From CBDDEC01 sp965198045 (GTDB lineage: Bacteria > Chloroflexota > Dehalococcoidia > UBA2979), in assembly GCA_965198045.1 (NCBI GenBank), contig CBDAOL010000009.1, forward strand, positions 186,001 through 250,000: 64,000 nt of DNA, written 5' to 3'. A program made the translations under genes and the position numbers. The notes beneath the pieces were generated by a model. That model ran no database searches. It worked only from the letters and a program-made list of their open reading frames with translations, and was not told the DNA's origin. Of the stretch, positions 25,217-33,810 are shown in pieces. Within the stretch, counting starts at the first letter, position 1; every line of letters begins with the position of its first letter.

Positions 25217-25379
25217 GAACGACCCAATCTTCTGGCTGCACCATGCGCAGGTCGACCGCATCTGGGCCATCTGGCAGAAGGATCATCCGGGAAGCGTCAA
25301 CTACAACCCATTGGATCAGGCGAATGCCCTGAGGCCAGCGACGCTCGCGTCTGGAGCGAGCCTTCGGACCGATCTGCGG
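25212..25379 (+). pseudogene. Tyrosinase C-terminal remnant (CuB motif only)
   Basis: Directly after R11 the frame reads NDPIFWLHHAQVDRIWAIWQ, the highly characteristic copper-B motif of tyrosinases and catechol oxidases (DPxFxLHHxxVDRxW). About 35 further codons follow before the sequence becomes the antisense of the antiporter gene. The CuA site and the rest of the protein are absent, so only a fragment survives between the repeat and the neighbouring gene. Confidence 0.75.
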
Positions 25380-27146
25380 TCAAGAGTCTGTCCTCGATCT
25401 CACCTCAGCGCGATCGAGGATCGCTTCCAGTGTGCGGCCGAGTTGGGCGTGGTCTGCGGAGTTGATCGCGCGGTCCACGAAGCCCTGCACCTCGTCCGTA
25501 TCGACACCGAAGCGACTCAGGACCCGGGACGTGACCTCGAGACCAGCCTCGAGTTCCTCGTAGACCACGAGGTCCGCACCACGCCCCACCAACGCGTCGT
25601 GCTCGGCTACGTACTGTGAGCGAGCGACGATGAAGATGCCGGGCGCCAGGCGACGCGCCGTGCTGATTCCCCGCCGCAGGCCGTCAGGATCATTGATCAG
25701 GAGCACCAGCGCGCTCGCTCGCTCGATGGCGGCGTGGTGGAGCGCCTCTTCGCTGGTGACGTCGCCGTAGTACACGGGCGCCCCCACGTCCTGGGCGAGG
25801 CGGACGCGTTCGGCGTTCACCTCGAGCACGACGAGCGGAATCCCCGCCTCGTCCAGGGCATGGTTGAGCAGGTGACCGGCCACGCCGTACCCGGCGAGGA
25901 CGACGTGGCCCTCCAGCCCCTCGCGCTGTGCTGTCGATTCGTCGATGGCGGCTGTGCGCATCAAGCGTGCAAGCGGTCGCAGTGCCGACTCGCCGGCGCG
26001 CGAGCGCGGCGCCAGAGCCATCGCCACGGTAGATGCGACCATCGAGGCGACGCCCACGCTGATCACCAGTGCGGTCTCTTCTGCTGTGATGAGCCCTTCG
26101 TTCTCGGCGACGAGCAGGAGCACGAAGCCGAACTCACTGAACTGAGCAAGGCCCACCGCCGCCAGCCAGGCGGCCCGTGGTGGGTATCGCATGAGTACCG
26201 CGGCGATCGAGGCGATGGCGGTCTTACCAAACAGCAGCATCGCGAGGATGGCGACCGCGACGGCCGGGTTGTCCAGCAACACCTCGGCGTCGAAGAGCAT
26301 GCCGAGCGAGACGAAGAAGAGACTGAGGAGCACGTCGCGGAGAGGCAGCGCCGAAGTCACCGCGCGCTCGCCGTAGCCGGCGTCGGCCAGCACCATTCCG
26401 GCGAGGAGGGCGCCGAGCGCAAGCGAGAGGCCCAGCTCCGACATCGCCCAGGCCGTTCCGAGCCCGACGCTGAGCACCGCGAGCAGGAACACCTCGCGGC
26501 TCTGCGCCGCATCGATCAGTCGGAACAGCCGCGGGATGATGAGGCGGGCACCGAGCACAGCGACCACGATGGCGAAGCCTCCCTTGAGGAGGGCTTCCAA
26601 CCCCTCCTGCATGGCGGCAATGCCATCCTCGCCGGCCAACACAGGCACCAACAGGATGAGCGGCACGACCAGCAGGTCCTGGAAGATCAAGACCCCGACG
26701 GTGAAACGCCCGTGGGGCGCGTCGATCTCGCCTCGGACCGTAAGGGCTCTCAGGACGATCGCTGTGCTCGAAAGCGCGAGGACGAATCCGAAGAGTAGAG
26801 CCCGCTCGGGAGCCTCGCCGACTGCGGAGAGCACGACCGTGACAGCGAGCACAGTGAGCCCCACCTGGACCGCGCCGCCCACAGCAACACTGCGCCAGAT
26901 GAAGCGCAGCCGCTCCAGTGAGAACTCGAGCCCGATGCCGAAGAGCAGGAGCACGACACCGATGTCTGCGATGCCGCGGATCTCGTCGGCATCGGTGATG
27001 AGCGCGAAGCCGTTGGGTCCGAAGGTAGCGCCGGCAACGAGGAAGCCGGCCACGATCGGAAGGTTGAGGCGGCTCAAGCCAACAGCGGTCACCACGGCGA
27101 GCAGGCCGAGAATCGACAGGTCGCGGAGGAGCTGTGTCTCTTCCAC
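25380..27146 (-). CDS. CPA2-family cation:proton antiporter with TrkA-N (RCK) domain
   Basis: This 588-residue protein is a KefB/KefC/YbaL-like monovalent cation:proton antiporter. The first 380 residues form about twelve membrane helices (LNLPIVAGFLVAGATFGPNG, IGVVLLLFGIGLEFSLERLR, FGFVLALSSTAIVLRAL). From about residue 410 a TrkA-N nucleotide-binding domain starts with HVVLAGYGVAGHLLNHAL, with YYGDVTSEEALHHA and a final RFGVDTDEV segment. It would exchange K+ or Na+ for H+ across the inner membrane under nucleotide control. Length and motifs are normal, marking the right edge of the damaged region. Its 3' end abuts the tyrosinase remnant. Confidence 0.93.
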   Translation of the reverse strand: MEETQLLRDLSILGLLAVVTAVGLSRLNLPIVAGFLVAGATFGPNGFALITDADEIRGIADIGVVLLLFGIGLEFSLERLRFIWRSVAVGGAVQVGLTVLAVTVVLSAVGEAPERALLFGFVLALSSTAIVLRALTVRGEIDAPHGRFTVGVLIFQDLLVVPLILLVPVLAGEDGIAAMQEGLEALLKGGFAIVVAVLGARLIIPRLFRLIDAAQSREVFLLAVLSVGLGTAWAMSELGLSLALGALLAGMVLADAGYGERAVTSALPLRDVLLSLFFVSLGMLFDAEVLLDNPAVAVAILAMLLFGKTAIASIAAVLMRYPPRAAWLAAVGLAQFSEFGFVLLLVAENEGLITAEETALVISVGVASMVASTVAMALAPRSRAGESALRPLARLMRTAAIDESTAQREGLEGHVVLAGYGVAGHLLNHALDEAGIPLVVLEVNAERVRLAQDVGAPVYYGDVTSEEALHHAAIERASALVLLINDPDGLRRGISTARRLAPGIFIVARSQYVAEHDALVGRGADLVVYEELEAGLEVTSRVLSRFGVDTDEVQGFVDRAINSADHAQLGRTLEAILDRAEVRSRTDS

Positions 27147-27597
27147 CGTTGGCTCCCCTCGCGTCCGAGCGCGCCGGTAAATGTTGTCGGCGAGCGATGG
27201 ACTGAGCTACCTGGGCGCCGGCCGAGAGCTGCCTGAGACTGAAATCGACGTCATCGATCTATGGCGGCAGACCACTCGGCATGGCGAACGTGATGATAGC
27301 CGCCAAACCCGATCGCCCGATCGAGATGGTCGAGAGTTGGGCTGAGGGCGCTCCTCGCGGATCTCAGTTGAGCAGGCTGCCGCGTTCGCGATCACGCCGA
27401 ACGGTGAGAGCCAGGTTCCGGAGTGCTCGGGCGAGCGTGATGGCGAACACTGCGAAGTGTAACGATCTCGTGCGAAAATGGCCTACAAGTGCACGGCTGG
27501 CGCGGACCAGCCATAAAGAGCGAAGAACCGTGGGGATGGGGGACCCCGCAGCCTGTCGATGATGGGGTGACTCTTGCTGGTGCGTGCGGAGGCCCTG
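27147..27597. other. Intergenic region between divergent genes
   Basis: No gene is recognised in these 451 bases. A short inverted repeat GGCTGG...CCAGCC lies near 27496-27513. Promoters for both the antiporter and the lipoprotein gene must lie here, but no consensus is clear enough to place. Confidence 0.4.
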
Positions 27598-28806
27598 ATG
27601 CGGTTCGCGTTTGTTCTTGCCGGCGCCGGACTCTTGCTGCTGACGGCGTGCAGCACGGGGCGTCCACTGCTCGAGCGCCAGCCAGCGCCCAAGCCCACGT
27701 CGATCGCAGCGATCGCCTCGCCTTCCGCTACGGCCGCGCCGCTGGTGGCGACGCCAGCAACGCCCGCCGCCACGCCAGCGCCCACCTCGACGGTGGAGCC
27801 CACGCCCGAGGCGACGCCGCCGGTGACTCCGACCCCCGATCCGACTCGAGAGCCAGAGCCAGAGCCGGCGACGCCCGAGCCAACGCCCGCCGCGACCCCG
27901 ACCCCCGCACCGACCCCCGCCGAGGTCGCACCGCCACCCGCGAGCACGCCTGCTACCGCTTCGTACACCAGTGCGCGAGCCGCACTGCCGGGCGCCGCGC
28001 CGCGCGTCCAGACGTTGCCCCTGACCACGGGCTCCTACCTCGACGACTCGATGATCGTGTCGCTCTACGGCTTCCCGGGCATTTGCACGATGGGCGAGCT
28101 AGGCTGCCACTCCCCGGACCGCACCATCGGCGCTGTGCAACAGCTCGCCCAGCGCTACGACGACCTGAACGGTGCGCAGGGCGTGATCCCGGCGCTGCAC
28201 CTGATCGTCGATGTCGCCCAGCCGACGCCGAGGTCCGATGGCAGCTACCTCGGACGGATGCCGCTCGAGCGCGTCGCCGAGTACGTGGAGCTGGCGCGGC
28301 GGCACGGACTGCTGCTCTTCCTCGATCTGCAGATCGGCTGGACCGAGCCCGTCGACAGCGTCAGGCGCTACGAGCAGTTCCTCGATGAGCCGTTCGTGCA
28401 CATCGCGATCGATCCGGAGTTCGCGACGCGCAGCAAGGGCGCGGCCCCCGGCGACGTCGTCGGCGTCGTGACGGCCGCCCAGGTGAATGCGGTGCAGCGG
28501 TACCTCGCCGGCTTGGTGCGGCAGCACGACATCCCGCCGAAGCTGTTCGTCGTCCACCAGTTCCGCACCAGCATGCTCACCAACCCTCAGGCGTTCAGCG
28601 ACGTGCCCGAGGTGGTCTTGAGCGTGGACATGGACGGCGTCGGCAAGAACTTCATCAAGGTCGATGGCTACTGGCGCTACGCCACAGCCGACTATTCGGA
28701 GACGCCGACGTTCAAGCTCTTCCTGCAGCGCGACCTGCCCCGCGTCATGACGCCCGAGGAAGTGCTCGCCCTCGACGTTCCGCCGGCCTACGTCATCTAC
28801 CAGTAG
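27598..28806 (+). CDS. Lipoprotein with Pro/Thr-rich linker and uncharacterised C-terminal domain
   Basis: The mature protein is a surface lipoprotein: helix FVLAGAGLLLLTAC places the lipobox Cys at residue 18. Residues 30-130 are a Pro/Thr/Ala/Glu linker (PTPEATPPVTPTPDPTRE and similar) that would span the envelope. The 270-residue C-terminal domain begins MIVSLYGFPGICTMGELG and contains HGLLLFLDLQIGWTEPVDSV and KLFVVHQFRTSML. Its alternating hydrophobic strands suggest a TIM-barrel-like fold, perhaps a glycoside-hydrolase relative, but no catalytic residues can be assigned. The ATG at 27598 follows GGAGG by five bases; an upstream start at 27574 is less likely. Confidence 0.8.
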   Translation: MRFAFVLAGAGLLLLTACSTGRPLLERQPAPKPTSIAAIASPSATAAPLVATPATPAATPAPTSTVEPTPEATPPVTPTPDPTREPEPEPATPEPTPAATPTPAPTPAEVAPPPASTPATASYTSARAALPGAAPRVQTLPLTTGSYLDDSMIVSLYGFPGICTMGELGCHSPDRTIGAVQQLAQRYDDLNGAQGVIPALHLIVDVAQPTPRSDGSYLGRMPLERVAEYVELARRHGLLLFLDLQIGWTEPVDSVRRYEQFLDEPFVHIAIDPEFATRSKGAAPGDVVGVVTAAQVNAVQRYLAGLVRQHDIPPKLFVVHQFRTSMLTNPQAFSDVPEVVLSVDMDGVGKNFIKVDGYWRYATADYSETPTFKLFLQRDLPRVMTPEEVLALDVPPAYVIYQ

Positions 28807-28887
28807 CCGTCTCGCGAATGCCTCGGACGTGACGCCGGGCGCGTGTAGCATCGCCCCGACAGCGCTGACGAGCCGAGGGACGGGCGT

Positions 28888-30633
28888 ATGGCTATCGAGC
28901 GACTGCTGGTCGCGAACCGGGGCGAGATCGCGATCCGCGTGATGCGCGCGGCTGCCGAACTCGGCATCCAGACCGTGGCCATCTACCCCGACGACGACAT
29001 CGCTTCGCTGCACACGCGCAAGGCCGGCGAGGCGGTCCGCCTCGATGGCGCCGGCGCAGCTGCCTACCTCGACGCCGCACAGATCGTCCGCGTGGCCGTG
29101 GAGGCGGGTTGCGACGCGGTGCACCCCGGCTACGGCTTCCTCAGCGAGAGCGCCGACTTCGCGCGCGCGGTCGAGGAGGCTGGGCTCACCTTCGTCGGGC
29201 CGACGCCAGAGACGCTGTCGCTGTTCGGCGACAAGACCGAGGCGCGTGCGCTCGCCGAGCGTGTCGGCGTCCCGGTCGTATCTGGCATATCGCACCCTGT
29301 GACGCTCGAAGAGGCGCGGACCTTCCTCGACGGGCTGTCCGCCGGTCGCTCGATGCTGATCAAGGCCGTCTCCGGTGGCGGGGGTCGCGGCATGCGCGTC
29401 GTCGACGATCCCGCGGACCTCGAGGCGGCTTACGAGCGCTGCCAGTCGGAGGCGCGGGCGGCGTTCGGCAGCGGCGATGTCTACGTCGAGGAGCTGATGC
29501 CCCGCGTCCGCCACATCGAGGTGCAGGTCCTCGGCGATGGCGCGGGTCGCGTCGCGCACCTCTGGGAGCGTGAGTGCTCGATCCAGCGGCGTCACCAGAA
29601 GATCGTCGAGATCGCGCCGGCGCCTGGACTCGACCCGGCCGTGCGCGATGCACTGACCTCGGCGGCGCTCGCCATAGCGCGCGAGGCCAACTATCGCAGC
29701 CTCGGCACCGTCGAGTTCCTCGTCGATGCCAGCGAGGATGCCGACGGCGGGTACGCCTTCATCGAGACCAACGCTCGCTTGCAGGTCGAGCACACAGTCA
29801 CCGAGGCGGTGACAGGCGTCGACCTCGCGCAGGCGCAGCTCCGCCTCGCGGGTGGTGACTCGCTCGAGGAGATCGGCCTGGCCGCATACTTGGAGGCGCC
29901 GCCGGAGCCTCGGGGGTTCGCGGTCCAGACGCGGGTGAACATGGAGACGCTGGCGGCTGACGGCACCACCCGCCCGGCCGGCGGGACGATCACCGCGTTC
30001 GACGCGCCTTCCGGCCTCGGCGTGCGCACCGACACCAACGGCTACGCCGGCTACACGACGAGCCCGCGTTATGACTCGCTGCTGGCCAAGGTCATCGGCT
30101 ACTCCTCGTCGCCGCGCTTCGAGGATGCCGTGACGCGGACCTACCGCGCGCTCAGCGAGATGCGCGTCGAGGGCGTGGCGACCAACATCCCGCTCCTGCA
30201 GTCATTGCTGCAGCACCCTGACGTTCGCGCCGGCAACGTGTACACTCGGTTCCTCGACGACCACCTCCCGGAGCTGCTCGCGCCCGACGAGGCGCACCGC
30301 CGCCTCTTTTTCGAAGAGCCCGCCGCCGCCAGCCAGCCCGGACGCGGGCTCGCGGGGGCGAAGGTGGACGCCGTGGACCCACTGGCGGTGCTCGACTACG
30401 GCAAGAGCGGTGCGCCCACGACAGTCGCGCCCACGCCCGAGGCCGCGCCGATCGTGATCGCCTCGGAGGGCCCGCCCGGGACCGTACCGGTCGCCGCGCC
30501 GATGCAGGGCACGATCGTCAGCGTGCTCGTCGCGGAGGGCGACATGGTCCGCCGTGGCCAGGAGCTCATCGTCAATGGAGGCGATGAAGATGGAGCACGT
30601 GATCGCCGCCGAGGTGAGCGGCCACGTCCGTGA
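28888..30633 (+). CDS. Acetyl/propionyl-CoA carboxylase, biotin carboxylase part with half of the biotinyl domain
   Basis: Residues 1-450 form a complete biotin carboxylase that carboxylates biotin with ATP and bicarbonate: LLVANRGEIAIRVMRA, GYGFLSESADFA, KAVSGGGGRGMR (ATP-grasp glycine loop), ECSIQRRHQKIVE and ETNARLQVEHTVTE. A linker leads to the first half of a biotinyl domain (PVAAPMQGTIVSVLVAEGD, then RRGQELIV). The biotin site EAMKMEH follows immediately but in the next frame, so the frame here runs on 20 codons out of phase to 30633. In many bacteria this is one polypeptide with the next gene. Removing the A at 30574 would restore ELIV-MEAMKMEH. It is either a frameshift mutation, an assembly error or a real split. 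Confidence 0.9.
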   Translation: MAIERLLVANRGEIAIRVMRAAAELGIQTVAIYPDDDIASLHTRKAGEAVRLDGAGAAAYLDAAQIVRVAVEAGCDAVHPGYGFLSESADFARAVEEAGLTFVGPTPETLSLFGDKTEARALAERVGVPVVSGISHPVTLEEARTFLDGLSAGRSMLIKAVSGGGGRGMRVVDDPADLEAAYERCQSEARAAFGSGDVYVEELMPRVRHIEVQVLGDGAGRVAHLWERECSIQRRHQKIVEIAPAPGLDPAVRDALTSAALAIAREANYRSLGTVEFLVDASEDADGGYAFIETNARLQVEHTVTEAVTGVDLAQAQLRLAGGDSLEEIGLAAYLEAPPEPRGFAVQTRVNMETLAADGTTRPAGGTITAFDAPSGLGVRTDTNGYAGYTTSPRYDSLLAKVIGYSSSPRFEDAVTRTYRALSEMRVEGVATNIPLLQSLLQHPDVRAGNVYTRFLDDHLPELLAPDEAHRRLFFEEPAAASQPGRGLAGAKVDAVDPLAVLDYGKSGAPTTVAPTPEAAPIVIASEGPPGTVPVAAPMQGTIVSVLVAEGDMVRRGQELIVNGGDEDGARDRRRGERPRP

Positions 30634-32347
30634 GATCCCCGTCCGCGAAGGCGACACGGTGTGGGAGGAGAGCCCGCTCCTCTTCGTCGAGGAGGCCGAG
30701 GTCGCTGCGGACGCGGAGGCCGAAGACGAAGCGATCGACCTCGACGAGATTCGTCCCGATCTGCAGCTGATCCACGAGCGGCACGCGGTCACCCTCGACG
30801 AGGCGCGCCCCGACGCCGTGGCGAAGCGGCGGGCGACGAACCAACGCACCGCCCGCGAGAACGTCTACGACCTCGTCGACGAAGGTACGTTCCGCGAGTA
30901 CGGCTCGTTGGTCCTCACGCCGGGGAGCGGCCTGCCCCTCGAGGAGGCGATCCATAAGTTCCCCACTGACGGCATGATCACCGGCGTTGGCGCCGTCAAC
31001 GGCGACCTCTTCGATGATGAGACGGCGCGCTGCGCGGTGCTCTCCTACGACTACACGGTGCTGGCCGGCACACAGGGCGCGGTCAACCATCCGAAGACCG
31101 ACCGCATGCTTGAGTTTGCCGCGAATCATCTACGCCCGGTCATCTTCTTCGCTGAGGGCGGCGGCGGCCGCGCCGGCACCGGCGGGCGCCGAGAGGGCGG
31201 CCAGCCGACGATGCCTCGGCAGCCCGACGCGGTGAACACGGCGCGCCCGTTGCAGACGCCGACCTTCGCGACGATGGGCCGCCTCAGCGGTCTCGTGCCG
31301 CTCGTGGGCATCACCTCGGGCCGGTGCTTCGCCGGCAACGCCGCGCTGCTCGGCTGCTGCGACGTCATCATCGCGACCGCGGACAGCAACATCGGTATGG
31401 GTGGCCCCGCGCTGATCGAGGGCGGCAACCTCGGCGTCTTTACGCCGGAGGAGATCGGCCCGATGGATGTCCAGGTGTCGAACGGCGTCGTCGATATCGC
31501 CGTCGAGGACGAGGCCGAGGCGGTCGCAGTCGCCAGGCAGTACCTCTCCTACTTCCAGGGCCCGGTCGAACACTACGAGGAGCACGACCAGCGCGGCCTG
31601 CGCCGTACCGTCCCCGAGAACCGGCTGCGCATCTACAGCGTCCGCGAGGTGATCGAGACGATCGCCGACGTCGATACGGTGCTCGAGATCCGCCAGCACT
31701 TCGGGCTGGGCATGGTCACCTCGCTCATCCGGATCAAGGGCCAGCCGGTGGGCGTGATAGCCAACAACCCGCATCACCTCGCCGGCGCCATCGACAGCGA
31801 CGGGGCCGACAAGGCCGCGCGCTTCATGCAGCTCTGCGACGCCTTCGACATCCCGATCCTCGTGCTCTGCGACACGCCGGGGATGATGGTGGGGCCGGAG
31901 GTCGAGAAGACGGCGCTGGTGCGGCATTGCAGCCGGCTCTTCGTCACCGGCGCCAACCTCACGGTGCCGCACATGACGATCGTGCTGCGCAAGGCGTACG
32001 GCCTGGGCGCGCAGGCGATGGCCGGCGGCAGCTTCTGGGAGCCGATGTTCGCCGTCTCCTGGCCGACCGGCGAGTTCGGCGGCATGGGCCTCGAGGGCCA
32101 GGTCAAGCTCGGCTTCCGCAACGAACTCGCGGCGATCGAGGACCCGGCGGAGCGCGCGCAGCGCTACGAGGAGCTGGTCGAGCTGGCGTACGAACGCGGC
32201 CGCGCGATCAACTACGGCGTCAGCTTCGGCGTAGACGACGTGATCGACCCAGCCGACTCGCGCCAGTGGGTCTACGACGGCCTGATGTCCCGCCCCCGCC
32301 CGCCGAAGCGCACGGAGAAGAAGCGCCGTAACGTCGACACCTGGTAG
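30575..32347 (+). CDS. Biotin attachment site plus carboxyltransferase part of acyl-CoA carboxylase
   Basis: This 590-residue product starts, if translated separately, at ATG 30575 with MEAMKMEH, so its first residues are the biotinylation motif (Lys5) and the second half of the biotinyl domain. AGGAG at 30560-30564, ten bases upstream, could serve as ribosome binding site. From about residue 75 it is a carboxyltransferase of the crotonase superfamily: YDYTVLAGTQGAVNHPKTDR, GRCFAGNAALLGCCDVIIAT, GGPALIEGGNLGVFTPEEIG and LCDTPGMMVGPEVEK. It transfers CO2 from carboxybiotin to an acyl-CoA. Together with the preceding frame it forms a fused BC-BCCP-CT enzyme. Substrate (acetyl-, propionyl- or methylcrotonyl-CoA) is not decidable. 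Confidence 0.9.
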   Translation: MEAMKMEHVIAAEVSGHVREIPVREGDTVWEESPLLFVEEAEVAADAEAEDEAIDLDEIRPDLQLIHERHAVTLDEARPDAVAKRRATNQRTARENVYDLVDEGTFREYGSLVLTPGSGLPLEEAIHKFPTDGMITGVGAVNGDLFDDETARCAVLSYDYTVLAGTQGAVNHPKTDRMLEFAANHLRPVIFFAEGGGGRAGTGGRREGGQPTMPRQPDAVNTARPLQTPTFATMGRLSGLVPLVGITSGRCFAGNAALLGCCDVIIATADSNIGMGGPALIEGGNLGVFTPEEIGPMDVQVSNGVVDIAVEDEAEAVAVARQYLSYFQGPVEHYEEHDQRGLRRTVPENRLRIYSVREVIETIADVDTVLEIRQHFGLGMVTSLIRIKGQPVGVIANNPHHLAGAIDSDGADKAARFMQLCDAFDIPILVLCDTPGMMVGPEVEKTALVRHCSRLFVTGANLTVPHMTIVLRKAYGLGAQAMAGGSFWEPMFAVSWPTGEFGGMGLEGQVKLGFRNELAAIEDPAERAQRYEELVELAYERGRAINYGVSFGVDDVIDPADSRQWVYDGLMSRPRPPKRTEKKRRNVDTW

Positions 32348-32445
32348 CGGATCGAGTTGGGCAGGCAACTAGTCTGTTGCTCGTGCGCTCTCGTGGGCGC
32401 CCTTCGACACTTGCGGGATGGGAGAGCGTCAGCATCGCTAAGGCA

Positions 32446-32757
32446 ATGACCGCAGGCATCGAAATCGCACGGCCCGCCGCCGAGGTCCTCGAGTACATAG
32501 CGGACTTCGAACGCAACCCGGCGTGGCAGCAGTGGATGAAGGAGTGTCGTTGGACGAGCGACCCGCCGCTGCGGGTCGGGTCGACATACGACCAGAAGGC
32601 GTCGTTCCTCGGGCGCGCGATGCGGAGAGGTGCGAGGGCGCTTCGCGTCGTCGCCTCGCCCGCTTTGCTCTGGCGGGGGCGGGACCGAGATGGCCATCGC
32701 TGGCCGCCTCTCCGGGTGGGAAGTTGCGCGTCCTCGGGCGCTAGTCCTCGAGGGTAG
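32446..32757 (+). pseudogene. Truncated SRPBCC (polyketide cyclase/START-like) protein
   Basis: The first 50 codons match the N-terminal half of an SRPBCC ligand-binding protein: IEIARPAAEVLEYIADFERN, PAWQQWMKECRW and PPLRVGSTYDQKASFLGR. After FLGRA the frame becomes Arg-rich out-of-phase sequence and ends at 32757, overlapping the dodecin gene on the other strand, so the C-terminal helix that closes the cavity is missing. A frameshift near 32610 is likely. The ATG at 32446 is the best start. Confidence 0.55.
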
Positions 32758-32971
32758 TATGACTCTCGACGCGGAAGCCGACATCGACCTTGACCTGGAA
32801 CCAGGCGATCTTCTGGTCGTCAATCTGCCCGCGGATCTCTTTGACCTCGAACCAGTCGAGGTTGCGCAGCGTCTCACCGGCGCGGTCGACAGCGCCCCGG
32901 ATGGCGGCGTCGACGCCATCGGGCGATGAGCCGACGAGTTCGACCATCTTGTAAACGTGTCCGTCGCTCAT
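32741..32971 (-). CDS. Dodecin family flavin-binding protein
   Basis: This 76-residue protein is a dodecin, a dodecameric flavin-storage protein. The sequence HVYKMVELVGSSPDGVDAAI, TLRNLDWFEVKEIRGQID and AWFQVKVDVGFRVE matches the family end to end, including the Trp (LDWFEV) that stacks on flavin and the Gln in WFQVKV. Length is typical (65-77 residues). The 3' end overlaps the truncated SRPBCC frame on the other strand. Confidence 0.93.
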   Translation of the reverse strand: MSDGHVYKMVELVGSSPDGVDAAIRGAVDRAGETLRNLDWFEVKEIRGQIDDQKIAWFQVKVDVGFRVESHTTLED

Positions 32972-33324
32972 CGCTGCCTCCTCGTGTCTCGATGCGGGCT
33001 GAATGCGAAGGGCAGGCCCTGCGGCCTGCCCGGTTTCGCTTTGCGTGAATGTGGTCGTGCCCAGCGTCGCGTCGCTGGCTGAGCCAATGGGCCGTCGTTA
33101 TGTCGATCGGCCGGTGGATGTGCGACCCCGGGCTTGCATCGAATCCGCCTGTCCAATGGCGGCCTCCTCGATACAGCGTGGGTTGGCAGTCTACTTCGTC
33201 CCAGGCAGGATAGGTGAACTCGCGGTCGTGAGAGTGCGCACAGGCACAACTTCGACGGTCCCCGAGGAGGTCGGCCCGCTCATGACGCCCGCGGCGGCTC
33301 GCCACTTCGACGTACGATTGAGCG
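32972..33324. other. Intergenic stretch with one strong hairpin
   Basis: No gene is recognised. The hairpin at 33010-33031 is the only clear structure. The region lies between the divergently transcribed dodecin gene and a small secreted-protein gene. Confidence 0.45.
33010..33031 (+). terminator. Perfect 9-bp hairpin followed by a T-containing tract
   Basis: GGGCAGGCC and GGCCTGCCC pair perfectly around loop CTGC, followed by GGTTTCGCTTT. It resembles a weak intrinsic terminator for plus-strand transcription, or a leader structure upstream of dodecin. Confidence 0.45.
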
Positions 33325-33780
33325 GTGAGTCGTGACACTGCTCTTCTGCTTGCGCTGGGCCTCGTTGCCCTCGTCGTCGTCGCTGCCCTCGGGGGCGGCC
33401 TGCTTGGCGGCAGCGTGACCACGCAGGTGCACCCGAACGACCAGCCCGATCCGACCGCCGATGGTGTCGTCTACATGATCCGCGAGGAGCCTCACAGAAG
33501 CATCCTGGGGTTCGAGTTCGGCAAACGGCGGTCCATCGGCGTGAGTTTCCTCGTCGCTGCCGGATGCGTCGGGACGGTCGGCGGCGGTGACGGCTGGCCG
33601 GTCGACGAGCCCTCGTGCGCGAGCGATGTCGACGTCGAGGGTGAGGTGGGGCTCATGGGCCTACAGGCCGACGGCCAGGGCCTCGTCGGCGTGATCTTCG
33701 AGGTGTCGCGCGAGTGCTTCGACGCGGTGGCGGTCGGGGTCGCCTGGCCGGAGGTAGCGGCGGTCTGCGGCCGAGACTGA
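33325..33780 (+). CDS. Small membrane-anchored or secreted protein of unknown function
   Basis: The 151-residue product begins MSRDTALLLALGLVALVVVA, a membrane anchor or uncleaved signal (residues 5-29), followed by an extracytoplasmic domain with three cysteines (in VAAGCVG, EPSCAS and SRECFDA) and a fourth near the end (AAVCGRD). A disulphide-bonded domain is plausible. It starts with GTG. No family is recognised. It precedes the membrane-anchored toroid protein at 33811 in the same direction, 30 bases away, so co-transcription is likely. Confidence 0.6.
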   Translation: MSRDTALLLALGLVALVVVAALGGGLLGGSVTTQVHPNDQPDPTADGVVYMIREEPHRSILGFEFGKRRSIGVSFLVAAGCVGTVGGGDGWPVDEPSCASDVDVEGEVGLMGLQADGQGLVGVIFEVSRECFDAVAVGVAWPEVAAVCGRD

Positions 33781-33810
33781 TTCGCCGCTGCCGCTTAGGC
33801 TTGCGCGACT

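Noticed and set aside
28099..29793. A long minus-strand frame over the lipoprotein and carboxylase genes
   Set aside because: Antisense shadow with Arg/His/Leu-rich composition; the plus-strand genes have clear motifs and ribosome binding sites.
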